In this document: positions 31,683-42,749 of the stretch, piece by piece
Numbering within the stretch: position 1 is the first letter of the stretch
How the letters are laid out: each line of letters starts with the position of its first letter
NCBI GenBank assembly: GCA_946902875.1
Contig: OX336337.1
Coordinates: 2,170,001 to 2,234,000 of the forward strand
DNA length: 64,000 nucleotides
Direction: 5' to 3'
Source of the DNA: Nematopogon swammerdamellus
Lineage: Eukaryota; Arthropoda; Insecta; Lepidoptera; Adelidae
Position numbers and translations under genes: made by a program
The notes under the pieces: generated by a model
What the model was told of the DNA's origin: nothing
The model's input: the letters and a program-made list of their open reading frames with translations, nothing else
Databases searched by the model: none

Positions 31683-32300
31683 GATCATTCATGTGGCAGT
31701 TAGACTGCACTCGAACTTGGCACAATTTGTTCTATCCGGTTCGATTACACCCACGAAGAAGAATCGACAAGAAACTTCGCAGGGTATTTTTTCATACATA
31801 TTATTACAAGTAGGTACTTTAGTGACTAGCCACATACTTAGTAAGACCGCCTACAGTCTATCGAAAACACAGCTTTGAGAGCAAGATTCACAATTTTGCT
31901 GAGAGATCTGACTACAAAGACTTATTAATTAAGTGTATCAGGTGTAAAGAGCCTTTGTCAAACTTTGATACGTTAATTTGCATCAACATAATTATGTTAT
32001 ATATAACACAAGCTGTGCCCGCGGCTCCGCCCGCTCTCATATTTCACTTCACTGCTAACCTCATAAACCATTTAGCGTGATATTAAGTAGCCTATAGTTG
32101 ATGGGAAGAATCAAGCTATCCGTAGAATTTTGTTTTATTAAAATCGGTTCAGTGGTTCTCGAGTTATAAGCGGACAGACAGACATACACTCAGACACTCA
32201 GACACTCAGACACTCAGAAACTCAGACAGAAAGCAGACGTTGGATTTTATTATAGGTAATAACATACTACGATGTAGTATAATTGTCAAAAATAAAAAAT
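31683..32300 (-). mobile_element. Repeat K, copy split by repeat C
   Basis: It is parallel to 11008-11845 over its whole length, including the final catactac-atgtagtat block at 32266-32283. Repeat C occupies 32008-32262. It lacks the TTAA element seen at 11261 and so acts as its empty site. Confidence 0.75.
32008..32262 (+). mobile_element. Repeat C inserted in repeat K
   Basis: A full C copy with an expanded (cagacact)n tract (32183-32225). The K sequence resumes directly after ttattataggtaat. Repeat K at 11788-11810 gives the uninterrupted state. Confidence 0.88.
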
Positions 32301-32344
32301 AAAAATATATGAATAGATACTTGAAGTATCAAGTTGTCAATCAA

Positions 32345-32557
32345 TCCTTCCTTACCTATAATAAAATCCAACGTCTGCTTTCTGCCTGAGTGTCTGAGTG
32401 TCTGAGTGTATGTCTGTCTGTCCGCTTATAACTCGAGAACCACTGAACCGATTTTAATAAAAAAAAATCTACGGATAGCTTGATTCTTTCTAAATGGCTT
32501 ATGAGGTTAGCAGTGAAGTGAAATATGAGAGCGGGCGGAGCCGCGGGCACAGCTTGG
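32345..32557 (-). mobile_element. Repeat C, inverted
   Basis: It lies tail to tail with the C copy at 32008-32262, ~80 bp apart. It lacks a ~30-bp piece between gattctttc and taaatggctt. Confidence 0.88.
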
Positions 32558-32668
32558 GGTTAATAAAATTCAGGTACTAATCGTACCTAGTCAAGAGTCA
32601 GATAAGTAGTATATACCTAGGTATACCATTCTAATAATATGCTGCCAATTGGAGCAGGCTCGATGGTT

Positions 32669-32986
32669 TTTTTTTATGGAAACGACACCGTTGTCTACAT
32701 CACCTATATATAACATCCGTGATGTCAGCCCATAACACCGGGTGAACTGGGTGCCATGTTAGTGCTTCCTTTCATTTCATGACGGCTATACTGAACTGGA
32801 CGGAAAACACGAACAATTTACATAGGCGTTCGACCGACGACGACGTTTCGCTCAGTGCGGTGGTACCAACCCGGGCGGGTTGAACCCTACCACCTTGTAA
32901 GGTAAGAAGGGAATGGACCTACAGTATCGAATATTTCGGAATCCGAACCACGGTCAGCCTCCAACGGTCGAGCGGTCACCCATCCA
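32669..32986 (-). mobile_element. SINE A, head-truncated
   Basis: It runs from the poly(A) and tail on the left to the gagcggtcacccatcca part of the 5S-like core. The tRNA-like start is missing. Confidence 0.85.
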
Positions 32987-33020
32987 TTTAGTTCATTCTT
33001 ATTTTAAACACGCGCCGTCT

Positions 33021-33290
33021 ACATATGGGACTAAGGGATATGATTCCCTTCTTATATGACTAGGTGGTAGCGTTTGACCTGCCCGGGTTGGTACCACCGC
33101 ACTGAATGAAAGGTCGGTCGAAACGGCTATGTAAATAGTTTGTGTTTTCCGTCCAGTTCAGTGTAGCCGGCACGACCGTAGGGAAGCACTGACGTGGCAC
33201 AAAGTTCACCCGGTGTTATGGGCTGACATCACGGATGTTGATGTAGGTATGTATGTAGCCAACCGTGTCAGTTTTCATAAAAAAAAACAT
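33021..33290 (+). mobile_element. SINE A'
   Basis: It begins with a remnant of the G head (gggactaagggatatgattc) and then the SINE A body and tail to poly(A). A short gatgtaggtatgtatgtagcc expansion is seen near the end. Confidence 0.8.
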
Positions 33291-33747
33291 ATAATATCCA
33301 CCTTGTTATTGAAATGTACGTACATACTGTATGTAGGTTAGATGATATCCCAACTTCCCGACAGGCCGTGGGCAAAAGGTAAGTTAAACTGAAATATAAT
33401 TTCCAAATATACTTAACCCCGCTATGACGTTGCCAAGCGTCAACGCTTATGCGTAGAAATGTCAATATTGTATGAAATAACACGTGTTTGCGAAATGTGA
33501 TTTTAGACTGAATTACTCGGGAGACTGTCGGTCGCATGTTTGATAATATGATATCAAAACAGCATGTTGGCAATTTCGATCTAAATGCAGATTTACACTG
33601 TTCGATTTTCGTCAAGTGACTAGGCCGAATTAGGCCGCACGGCGATTGTAGACCATGTCGACTGTCGACCAACGACAAATGACTGGTGACTGAAGATACC
33701 GGTACCTGGTCAGGCAAAATACAAGAGGGCAAAATAAAATTAAACCG
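33291..33747. other. No gene; chance - strand frame
   Basis: A 154-codon - strand frame (33268-33732) runs into the SINE poly(A). It shows no conserved motif, starts at an ordinary ATG-poor site and has no splice support, so it is not annotated as a gene. Confidence 0.4.
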
Positions 33748-33751
33748 AGGT

Positions 33752-33829
33752 TACATACAACCTACAACATTCGTGATGTCACCCCATAACACCGGGTGAA
33801 CTAGGTGCCGTGTCAGTGCTTCCCTTCGA
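33752..33829 (-). mobile_element. SINE A, short internal fragment
   Basis: acattcgtgatgtcacccca through gtcagtgcttcccttcg only. Both ends are lost. Confidence 0.75.
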
Positions 33830-34115
33830 AGCCGAAAGCCGAAACCGAAAGCCGTAGCCGAAAGTATGTATGGTATTTAAGTATTAAAGCAGTGTGCGCC
33901 TGCGCGCCGGCCGCCAAATCCGCCAATCGCGTAATCGCGTCGCGGCATTCGCGTCGCGTCGCGTGCGCGCGGTCGGTCGGTTTGTCTGTCTAACAACTTT
34001 CGGTTGGGCCGAAAGTGACCACTACTTTCGGCCGAAACCGTAAGTTTGCCGAATGTTGCAAATATTGGCCGAAAGGCCGAAAGCCGAAACCGAATATTCG
34101 GTCAGACACCGTCGT
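33828..34115. repeat. Interspersed GCCGAAA simple repeat
   Basis: The heptamer gccgaaa and its complement tttcggc recur many times, in dense clusters at 33828-33864 and 34000-34110, around a CpG-rich centre (33895-33985, cgcgtcgcg words). The mirrored clusters suggest a degenerate inverted-repeat element. Confidence 0.65.
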
Positions 34116-34478
34116 TCGGTCGCGTGATTTTGGTCACCACTGTAAATCCCGCATAGAGGGACAAACTCGTAGCTTCAGGGCAAATTTTCGAGAATTTCTA
34201 GTGGTGAGGTTAATCTTAAAAGCCTGAAACAGCTAGTATAATATTACGACTTATGACTTCACCCTGGAAGCCTCGACGGTGAATCCAAATGCTACCTGTT
34301 CATTCTTGTGCCTCTGCCAGCCGAACTCGGGGCAGGTAAGGCCAGAATGATGCACTGGCGCTGGTTCAAAAAATATAAAAAGATGTCCGCTTGTATGTGT
34401 CCGCATAAAATACATAAATATTCGAAGGACCAGGCATATAGCCAAAAATTAACAAATAAAGGATGGAGCGTTACTCAC
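34116..34478. other. No gene or clear repeat seen
   Basis: Unique-looking. If the exon at 34479 is real, this would be the start of its first intron. Confidence 0.35.
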
Positions 34479-34631
34479 GTCTGAAGGATTCTTCTCCCGC
34501 CGCCGACTGGAACTATGAAGACTCCTGGATATGGTGTGGCCTCCTCCCTCAGGACTCGACCGCGATTCGTCTACTGGGGGCCCCCCGACACTACACAGTT
34601 CTCCAGACTCGTAAATCACTCCTTTCTCCAT
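34479..34631 (-). CDS. Candidate first coding exon, unknown protein
   Basis: On the - strand an ATG at 34631 opens 51 codons, ending exactly in phase 0 at GAC followed by GTGAGT, a strong splice donor. The peptide starts MEKGVIYESGELCSVGGPP and continues rich in Ser, Arg and Gly (SSPEGGG, SSSRRREK), like a disordered N-terminus. The stretch is unique in the window and GC-richer than its repeats. A GC-rich block with CRE-like sites lies just upstream. I do not recognise the protein and see no second exon in the sequence to the left. It may be a chance frame. Confidence 0.4.
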
Positions 34632-34860
34632 AAAAATACAGCACAACAATGTTCAAATTGCTTGAAAAACCGCCCGCGAATATAGCTGAAGAGAGTGACG
34701 TCGCGCCCGCGCACAATCAAGGTCAAACTCCAACTTCATACTGAAGTGTGCAACGTCACGGATGCAGCCGTCCTGGCGTCATCATTACTTCTGCAGCTCC
34801 GTCTCTCTCCTTCATGTCCGTCATGTCCGATGTCAGAAGGAGAGGAAAATAGACATACAT
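34632..34860 (-). promoter_or_regulatory. Possible promoter / 5' UTR for the 34479 exon
   Basis: A unique, CpG-containing stretch upstream of the candidate ATG. It holds a TGACGTC at 34696-34702 and an ACGTCA at 34753-34758 (CRE-like, also common by chance). No TATA box stands out. Support depends wholly on the exon being real. Confidence 0.3.
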
Positions 34861-34983
34861 AGATCATAAATAATGTATTTGTGTGGCTATGTATGGACCG
34901 CTATTTTGAATGCGTGTTGGTGTGTGGAAACAACGCTGAAGATTGAACACTACCATTATAATAACGTGACCTAAGTACCTTTT

Positions 34984-35406
34984 TAGGGTTCCGTATCCGG
35001 TACGGGACCCTATTACTAAGCCGCCGTCTGTCTGTCTGTATGTCCGTCCATCCGTCCGTCTGTCCGAGGCAAGGAGGATAGTCCGAGGGCTGTATCTCTT
35101 TAACTGTAATAGGTTGCCCGTTGAAATTTTCACAGAATATGTGTTATTTATTATGGCCGATATAACAACAAATAATAAAAATTGGAAAAAGAGAAAAATT
35201 CACGGGGATTCCCATGGAAGAAAGTAAAAAGTGTATGCGCGCGCGCCATCTACCGAATAGAGTATGAACTATTTTAACTAATAATGAATTTTAACTAATA
35301 TGAAGCATTTCATAAACACGCCATAGATGGCGTGAGTGGCGCTAACCATGACATGCCGATACGGAACCCTCGGTGCGCGAGTTCGACTCACACTTGGCGG
35401 GTTTTT
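34984..35406 (+). mobile_element. Repeat D, full-length
   Basis: It runs from agggttccgtatccggtac to cgactcacacttggcgggtt. An extra gaggcaaggaggatagtcc lies within the microsatellite region. Confidence 0.9.
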
Positions 35407-35900
35407 ATGGGAAATGACACAATTGGTTACAATATCACCTACTACCTACATCCGTAATGTCAGCCCATAAGACCTCGGTGAACTATGTGCCATTACAGTG
35501 TTTGCCTTTGGTCGTGCCGGCTACACTGAACTGAAACGGAAAACACGAACTATTTGCGTAGCCGTTTCATGACGTAGCCGTTTCAAACGTTCTTTCATTC
35601 GGTGCGGTGGTATCAACCCGGGTGGGGTAATCACTACCACCTAGTAAGCTAAGAAGGAAAGGGACCTACAGTTTTATGTGACATCCGAATCTCAAACAAC
35701 CCGGGCGGGTTCACCGTACTGAATAAAAAGTTGGTCGAAACGGCTATGCATGTAAATAGTTCGTGCTTTCTGTCCAGTTCAGTGTAGCAGGCACGACCGA
35801 AGGGAAGCACTGACATGGGGCCTAGTTCACCAAGGGGTTATGGGCTGACATCGTGGATGTAATAGCGGTGAGGTAGCTAACCGGATTTCCTTAAAAAAAA
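35403..35900. mobile_element. Two diverged SINE A pieces, head regions facing
   Basis: 35403-35698 is a - strand SINE A tail and body (with a duplicated gtagccgtttca). 35699-35900 is a + strand SINE A body and tail ending in poly(A). They join at body sequence, so both heads are lost. The pair may have formed by recombination between inverted copies. Confidence 0.75.
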
Positions 35901-36284
35901 ACGTTACCAAACTTTTTTCTGTCATACTACATATGTACAATACATCAATAGAATCTTAAAAGAACGAGGCGTGAAACTTCTTTGAACACAAACTTACACG
36001 CATCTACACGCTAGATTTTTCCGCAAGGTGATATTGTGATCCGAATATAAGCTACATATATTCGAAAAAATAGTACAATACGCATTATCCGTCGACTGCA
36101 GGAAATCACAAAAAGAAATAACAGCCTTATTCAATCGTCTACCGTCACGGTCGATTGTCACAGCAGAGCAGCGGAAGCGGTGCGATTGTAGAGAGAGATG
36201 CCCATTATCGAGATTGTCGGTAGATCTCTCCACGTCAGATGGGCTCTAATGGTGGTCTGGTAATTGACGTGTTTGCCGGCACCT
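35901..36284. other. No gene or clear repeat seen
   Basis: Unique-looking A+T-rich sequence leading to a GC-rich block. Confidence 0.4.
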
Positions 36285-36375
36285 GCTGCGAACGACTCGC
36301 CCTCGCCCTCCGCTCGCCCCGCCGCCACCGCCGCCACCGCCGCGCCCTCGCGCGCGCATCACCCACTCCGGCCGT
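36285..36375. other. GC-rich block (ccgccaccg)n
   Basis: The c-rich tract (gccgccaccgccgccaccgc and similar) lies directly upstream of a LINE F fragment. It is a simple-sequence or regulatory block. The frames through it are not supported. Confidence 0.5.
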
Positions 36376-36391
36376 ATTCTGTTTCTATGAC

Positions 36392-36912
36392 GTTCAAACT
36401 ATTTTGGGAGGGTTCCCCTGAGTACCTTCTTTCAGCCTTGGATTCTATTCAACGGAGAGCCATTCGCCTCATTGGCGACTCTGTACTCAAAAAGACCTTC
36501 AACCTCTAAAGCACAGACGTATCGTTGGGTTATTGAGCCTGTTTTATCGGTACTAATATGGCCGCTGCTCTGACGAAATTTCTTCCCTTATCCGCCCTCC
36601 TCCTCCTGTTCGCCTTCGCCAAACCCGCCATACTCTCGCGGAACAACCCTTTGTAGTGAACAGAAGAGTACTTCGAACTGCACGATTCTCTAAATCTTTC
36701 TTGTGCCGCACTGCAAAGGTGTGGAACGGGCTTCCGGGGAATATCTTTCCCCACTCCTACAATCCACGGATCTTCAAATCGCGGGTAAATAGCCTTTCCC
36801 CAGCGACATTAGTCCACCTCCAAGCCGGACTGGCACCTCCTCGGCGGTGACATTGGCTGCGCCTGAGGCTTCGACCTCGGGCATAGCCAGCTGGTTCGGA
36901 AACAATAAAATT
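36392..36912 (+). pseudogene. LINE F, RT C-terminal region and 3' end
   Basis: It encodes, in pieces, FWEGSPEYLLSALDSIQRRA then IRLIGDSVL, and later RVLRTARFSKSFLCRTAKVW, NGLPGNIFPHSYNPRIFKSR and AGLAPPRR, followed by a 3' UTR ending acaataaaat. Jockey/CR1-like signatures are clear. A stop and at least one frameshift (36505-36650) separate the two halves. Confidence 0.85.
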
Positions 36913-37092
36913 TAAACATTTAACATTTTTTTGATAACATGCGACATATTTACTACAGTGCGACAAGGCTTAAAATGAACGTGGATGACGTTTGTGCGAG
37001 GGCGCTGCTGTAGCATTGGGGTTGTCAATTTTGAAAATTTCCTTACACTAGGCCAAAATATCGCTGGAAAAGAAAATGTATGTATGCTACCT

Positions 37093-37477
37093 GTCAGCCT
37101 CGATAGCTCAGTGGTGCAGACAGTCAACTGTCGATATTGAATGTTAAACGCAACGCTGGGTGCGGTCAGTACTTGGATGGGTGACCGCTGACCGTTGGAG
37201 GCTGACCGAGGTTCGGATTTCTCGTAAAACTGTAGGTCCCTTCCCTCCTAATCTTACTTGGTGGTAGAGTTTAACCCGCCCTGGTTGGTACCACCGCACT
37301 GAATGAAACGTCGGTCGAAACGGCTATGTCAATAGTTTGTGTTTTCCGACCAGTTCAGTGTAGCCGGCACGATCAAAGGGGGAAGCACTGACATGGCACC
37401 TAGTTCACCCGGTGTTATGGGCTGACATCACGGACGTTGTAGGTGATGTAGCCAACCGTGTCAGTTTCCATAAAAAA
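37093..37477 (+). mobile_element. SINE A, full-length
   Basis: The complete head with the 9-base closing pair, the intact 5S-like gtacttggatgggtgaccgc, body, tail and poly(A). One extra base (ttaaacgcaacg) lies in the core. Confidence 0.93.
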
Positions 37478-37691
37478 ATAACTGCCTATAAGGTAGGTAG
37501 GTACTTACTTATTTTTTATTTTATGTATTGACTTTTAGGAAGACTTGCTTACTAATAAAATAACAGATTTAGTTCGATTTCTGCTAACAACGCCACAGAC
37601 TAAGAAGAGATACTAACGTACGCGTGAACGGGCCAAACGCGAGACGGTAATCTGGCAACACTGTGGCGGCGTTATCACAGTAAATAATGTA

Positions 37692-37880
37692 CAGTTGCTT
37701 TCACGAGTCATGAGCACACTTTTCATTGGTCGGTTTGACGGGGTGTGACGTCGATGGCGCCGACAACGCTTCACGCGATTGGTTCGTCAGTCAGCGTCAG
37801 TCGACGCTCGTCGCCTATTGGTCTCACACGCGTCGTTCGACTACTTTACGCTTGCGTGCACTGTCCAAGCACTTAGTACA
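37692..37880 (+). mobile_element. Tc1/mariner-like MITE, right end lost
   Basis: It begins after TA with cagttgctttcacgagtcat and matches the intact copy at 50870-51066 (attggttcgtcagtcagcg and on). The right terminal repeat is missing after cactgtcc. Confidence 0.75.
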
Positions 37881-37989
37881 AGCACATTTAACTATACGTG
37901 ACACAGGATAGGCTAAATTAAATTCAGTTCCGGTTACGCTAAGATGTGGTTCTCATACAACCCGATTGTTCGGCATTTTTAGAGACGAA

Positions 37990-38025
37990 TTTCACGCGAG
38001 CGAAGCGGCGGGCAAAAGCTAGTAA
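37990..38025 (+). mobile_element. Single end of the 26565-type element
   Basis: cgagcgaagcggcgggcaaa followed by agctagta matches the right end of 26565-26698. The rest is absent. Confidence 0.5.
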
Positions 38026-38679
38026 ACACATATTATTATGAGTAACGGCGCGGGACTAAAGAGTAATTAAATATTAAATTATTTTGTGTTTGATGCGTTC
38101 AAACTGCATTTAAACACGCGATCTTGATTGAAACGTGACTATGTAATTGAAACCATTGATATCTATTTTATAGATTGGCCCATCCCATACATCACTCCCG
38201 AACAAATATGTTCTCGACGAGAACCGCATATAATGCAGATTTTACGGACAGCCGCTTCATACGGCGTGTGCGGCGCTTGTTGAACGCACGCATGTCTGTA
38301 TCGAGTCGGTGACGCGTGTGTGCAGCATGCCCGGTTGCTGTTATAAAGAGTGACAGTGACAAACGTTGTTGTTTGTTTCGCCTGAGCATGTTACGGCGTG
38401 TTAAGAAGCCATGCTGTCACGGATAGGATCGTGTGACGGTGCGGTGGTATCGCGTTCTCGTTCTCGCTTGCCTGCTGGTGAGATGGGAGTGGGCGGAAAG
38501 ACGGCAAACGCGCCGCATGACGTCTTTCTCGCTCGTTCTTGTCATCTGTGGGCGGGTGGGGGCGAGCGCGCGATAGTATCATGGTAGGGATCGTGTCACG
38601 TATCACAATACTGCGTGTGTGTGCACGCACACTTGTACCGACGTCTAGCACAGGTTGCATCGTACGACGTTTGATCTAT
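38026..38679. other. GC-richer unique DNA, no gene seen
   Basis: CpG-rich words (ggcgagcgcgcgatag, tcgttctcgttctcgc) and an alternating gtgtgtgtgcacgcacac stretch near 38614. Short frames occur on both strands with none supported. It could be regulatory. Confidence 0.35.
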
Positions 38680-39106
38680 AAAAGTTTTAAAAAACATAAA
38701 ACCGACTTCCTAAAAAAAGTAAAACTAAAAAACTATTTAAAATAAAAATATAAAAACCGCCTTCAAAAATATATGAAATAAAAACCTAAAAAAAAAACGA
38801 ACCCTAGAGTTGAAGGCGGTGCTAAAAAGGCTACACAAATCACAAAGGATATTATCATCCACTCATGTTTTCTTTCATGCATCATTTTTGCTTGCTTTAC
38901 AAATCACAAAGGATATTATCATCCACTCATGTTTTCTTTCATGCATCATTTTTGCTTGCTTTAGCACCGCCTTCAACTCTAGGGTTCGTTTTTTTTTTAG
39001 GTTTTTATTTCATATATTTTTGAAGGCGGTTTTTATATTTTTATTTTAAATAGTTTTTTAGTTTTACTTTTTTTAGGAAGTCGGTTTTATGTTTTTTAAA
39101 ACTTTT
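38680..39106. repeat. Perfect 147-bp inverted repeat with doubled loop, copy 1
   Basis: Left arm 38680-38826, right arm 38960-39106, exact reverse complements wherever I compared them, including equal 10-base A and T runs. The loop holds two direct copies of a ~65-bp word starting acaaatcacaaaggatatta. Confidence 0.93.
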
Positions 39107-39233
39107 TTTTTATTTCACAGTTTTTTTTAGTAATTTTTTGCTATTAATGTACTCGGCGGAATCGCTCGGCCTTCGGCCTCGCGATTCCGCCTCGCTTTCC
39201 AATCCGATCTTGACCCAATTAAAATAGGACCAC

Positions 39234-39574
39234 GTCAGCTTCGATAGCTCAGTGGTGCAGACAGTCAACTGTCGCTATTGAATTTTAAGCAACGCTGGGT
39301 GCGGTCAGTACTTAGATGACCGCTGACCGTTGGAGGCTGACCAAGGTTCGGATTCCTCGTAAAACTGTAAGTCCCTTCCCTCGTAATCTTACTTGGTGGT
39401 AGGGTTTAACCTTCCCGGGTTGGTACCACCGCACTGAATTAAACGTCGGTCGAAACGGCTATGTAAATAGTTTGTGTTTTCCGACCAGTTCAGTGTAGTC
39501 AGCACGATCAAAGGGGGAAGCACTGACATGGCACTGGTGTTATGGGCTGACATCACAGACGTTGTAGGTGATGT
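39234..39574 (+). mobile_element. SINE A in the composite unit, copy 1
   Basis: The head, core and body are present. It stops at gttgtaggtgatgt, short of the usual tail and poly(A). The core lacks the four bases gggt present in copy 2 (acttagatgaccgc here). Confidence 0.88.
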
Positions 39575-41113
39575 TGCAGAACTTAGTAGAATGGACAGAC
39601 ATAAACGTGTTACGGAAGCCTACTTTTATTATAAAATAACCGTCGGAGGACCTTGGTTGAAAATTGTAAAATTTAGTAGAACGGATAGACATGCATATGT
39701 TACGGAACCCTACATTCATTTTGCAGAACTTAGTAGAATGGACAGACATAAACGTGTTACGGAACCCTACTTAACAGTTGCACTCCGGGAGTGCCGGCAG
39801 ATCCCGTGCCACTCTAACTTAACCCTTAACGCAATGACTTAAGGTTTCATTTTAAAAATGACGCTGACGCGATGTCGCGAGTTATACATTTTTACCCACC
39901 TAAAAAAGTGCCAAGAGCCGCTAAAGAAGTTTTCACTTCAAAAACCTCAGGGTTATCCCCTTTCAAATAAAAAAAAAAAGAATTTTCAAAATCGGCCCAC
40001 AATTGACGGAGTAATCGCGTAACAAACATCCAAAAAAAGAAAACATACCGTCGAATTGAGAATCTTTTAGGTCTAAAGTAAATTTCTCGTGAAGACAAAT
40101 GCAACGAGCCCAAACACGATGGGTTTATCATGTGTAGTTTAGGAGTTCCTATGGCCACCTTCTGTCTCCATCATCAAACCAGCTCGATGGTACTCGGTAC
40201 AGTAGGTACTGGCCAGGTACCATAATAAATTAAGCGCCGGTCGGAAAAGATAAAAAAATTTCAAATTTAGAATATTCATGAAACAAGGGTCCGAATATGT
40301 ATCACTAGTATATCGATTCATGTATTTCAACAGGACAGAGAAAATTTCAAAATATTAGGTATTTAATACTTTTTAGTTTTTTTTTTTTTGTTTTTTGGAA
40401 ATCGGTTTAATATTTTTTAAAACAGTTTTTATTTCATTCTTTTTAGTAATATTACATAAAAAAGAATAATCGAAATCGAATAATCGAAATCGATTGAAGT
40501 GGTACAGAATTATTCGCCATATGTGTCAGACTGCAAATTGCTGAATAAGTCCACATCACAAATGTTTTGCTGAAGGTAACCACACACCATACTAATTTAT
40601 CAAACTGAAAATTGCCGAAAACGACCACATCACAAGTTTTGCTGAAGGTAACCACACACCATAGTATTATGCTGATTTTTCGAAAACCACTGAACCAATT
40701 TCGATAAAATTGAAATGGGACCACCTCGGAAGTATGACCTAACTAACAAAAAAAGAATTTTCTAAATCGGCCCTCAATTGACGGAGAAATCGTGTTACAA
40801 ACATACAAAAAAATAAAAATAAAAAAAATAAAAAAAAAAATAAAAAAAAAAAAAAACATACAGACGAATTGAGAACCTCCTCCTTTTTTGGAAGTCGGTT
40901 AAAAATAGATGTCGATGATTGAAACTGAATACAGCTGCTGGCCTTGTCTGAGGGAGGTTTCCCCCCCAGGCTGCACGCACGTTAATGGCATATACGAGTT
41001 AACCTCCATAGTCGTAAATTGATGTAGAGCATATGACCCTGATACCGCCTAAGTGATTTGCTTTGCTTTCAGGGATATATCCACCCACACATAAGATAAA
41101 GATAAAATATATT

Positions 41114-41300
41114 TTTAGGGTCCCGTATCCATACAGAAGGCTATTACTAAGCCGCCTTCGTCTGTCCTACCCTACTACTGTATCTTTTGAACCGTAAAAG
41201 CTAGTCGCTTAAAATTTTCATAGAATATGCATTATTACGGAGGATATTTATGATGAAATCATAAAAAATAAAAAAAATAAAAAATTGGGCCCCCCAAGGT
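41114..41300 (+). mobile_element. Repeat D, 5' part
   Basis: It runs from tagggtcccgtatccataca to cataaaaaataaaa, with the second half missing. Confidence 0.7.
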
Positions 41301-41324
41301 ACTTGTTTTTTTTTCATAGTGGTT

Positions 41325-41720
41325 AGCACAAAGACATTAAAATCTCTTTGGGTTAGCACGACATATGGCTCGCGCCAGACTAACGCAGAGGTATAGTCCG
41401 ACGGCGCCCACGGGCATTCGGATATATTCGGATGTCGGCCGGCTAGGTGCACCTTCACATTATGTTTGAAGGACCCCAGACTGCACATTAGAGGAAAGGA
41501 TGCAGGTGCGAGTCCATTCCACATGTTGGCAACCCTGTAAATAAAGAATATACAGGATCAATTTGTACTAAGTGGGTGAATATCGACAGTGTGTGAATGC
41601 ATTCCCAATCTGTTTCGCGTGGAACGATGGTAGAATGGGGATGGAGGGATCGCATCGTGCAGCTCCTTGGAACACTCTCCCTCCGTGGTACAGGCGATAG
41701 AACACACACAAAGATCCAAC
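41325..41720 (-). mobile_element. LINE E, decayed 3' coding end
   Basis: The - strand encodes MWNGLAPASFPLMCSLGSFK then VKVHLAGRHPN and PYVVLT, the E-type RT tail. Upstream of it (toward 41720) the frame is broken. It has a 5' flank unlike the other E copies. Confidence 0.7.
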
Positions 41721-42026
41721 GTTCCTGCGGAGTTGGCTACCATCTATGACTGTCGTCTGTGGATTATCAAGCTAAAGTGAGCCTGATTACGCAACCGTGT
41801 GAGAGATCACGAGCTACGTCAAAGTATTGCCCCGGAAAATGTGAAGACTTTACGAACTCTGACCTTTCTTTGATCAACTTCTCCTTTGACATTTTAAAGT
41901 GTCACAAAATCTGGTCGGTAACCAACGATATCACCTAAAACTAATAGATGGAGCAATTATCCTACTCATTGTGACGCGCAGCATACACCCATCCGCCTGT
42001 TGTAGTTGACAATTTGTCATAATATG

Positions 42027-42347
42027 CATGGACGAAATATACTGGACCGATCATACATAGGCGAGCGGGAGTAACCACGCACGGGCGTCAGGTTCACTTA
42101 CTGCCTGAACTGCATCTCGCTCACTCACGAAGGCACTCGATCGCCTTATCTCTTTCTCCTCTTTAAGTGTGTGTAGGTGAATTCGTAGAAAGTAGAGGAA
42201 AGAAATACTGTGCGACTGCGTGATCGACAGAGATGGAAATACATCGCATACGCAACGTACCCGCTCCCTCGCCGTCTTCTTACCCCTTTCGCGGCGACCC
42301 CGCTTTGTTGACGACGTTAATGATAAGTCCAGTATATTTCGTCCATG
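42027..42347. mobile_element. MITE with 8-bp target duplication, P-like ends
   Basis: The perfect 21-bp terminal inverted repeats begin catggacgaaatatactgg. Both ends are flanked by the same eight bases, ATAATATG (42019-42026 and 42348-42355). An 8-bp duplication fits the P and hAT superfamilies, and the CATG start with an inner GAAATA is like P ends. The 280-bp interior is GC-richer and codes for nothing recognisable. Confidence 0.87.
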
Positions 42348-42454
42348 ATAATATGAGCTCCTCTGCTTGCTTTTCCGACATTTTCATCGCAATTCAAGCA
42401 AGTTAGAACGAGATGGGTCATAAAGCTTCTTAGTATTATTGTTGTTTTTTTTAA

Positions 42455-42600
42455 TAGAAAGTGCGACATGTGGCGCCGAGCCACGCACGTGGTGTCTAAC
42501 GACGATCTTGGGCATTCGGTCGCATGTGGGAGTTGCGAATGCCCGGTTGCCCTGACAAGTGCCTATTGATGCCTCTCTAGATGCAATACCTACCCAGTGC
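42455..42600 (-). mobile_element. LINE E, terminal fragment
   Basis: The - strand encodes NRAFATPTCDRMPKIVVRHH then PHVALSIKK and poly(A), matching the last part of E. Confidence 0.7.
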
Positions 42601-42749
42601 GTATTGTGCGGGTGTGGAAAGGGGGGTTGCAGAAAAAGAAAGCTGTTTGTATGTAAGGGAAGGTGGTTTGTCATTACATACTATAACAAGGTGGAAAATC
42701 TGTAATTATATATATGTTCCTAACGAAAATAAACAGAGTTATTGTTCTT

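Larger units (their letters stand above)
38680..40906. mobile_element. 2.2-kb composite unit, copy 1
   Basis: This is the same as 57277-59510 from end to end, with only scattered substitutions and length changes. Order: 147-bp-arm hairpin, GC-rich cggaatcgctcggcc piece, 5' SINE A part (39234-39574), three gacagacata/gttacgga sub-repeats (39575-39770), a repeat L-like body, and the L terminal ggaagtcggttaaaaat. The flanking DNA differs from copy 2 right at both ends, so it moved as a unit. The 122-codon frame inside it is SINE-derived and not a gene. Confidence 0.9.

Noticed and set aside
33268..33732. A 154-codon - strand frame
   Set aside because: No domain or splice signal is seen, it begins and ends in unrelated A+T-rich DNA, and it overlaps a SINE poly(A).
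38830..38960. A CRISPR-like repeat pair
   Set aside because: There are only two direct copies, in the loop of a long hairpin in an animal genome.
39474..39842. A 122-codon frame also found identically at 58081-58449
   Set aside because: The identity comes from the duplicated composite unit. The peptide is SINE A body plus sub-repeats, with no coding signature.
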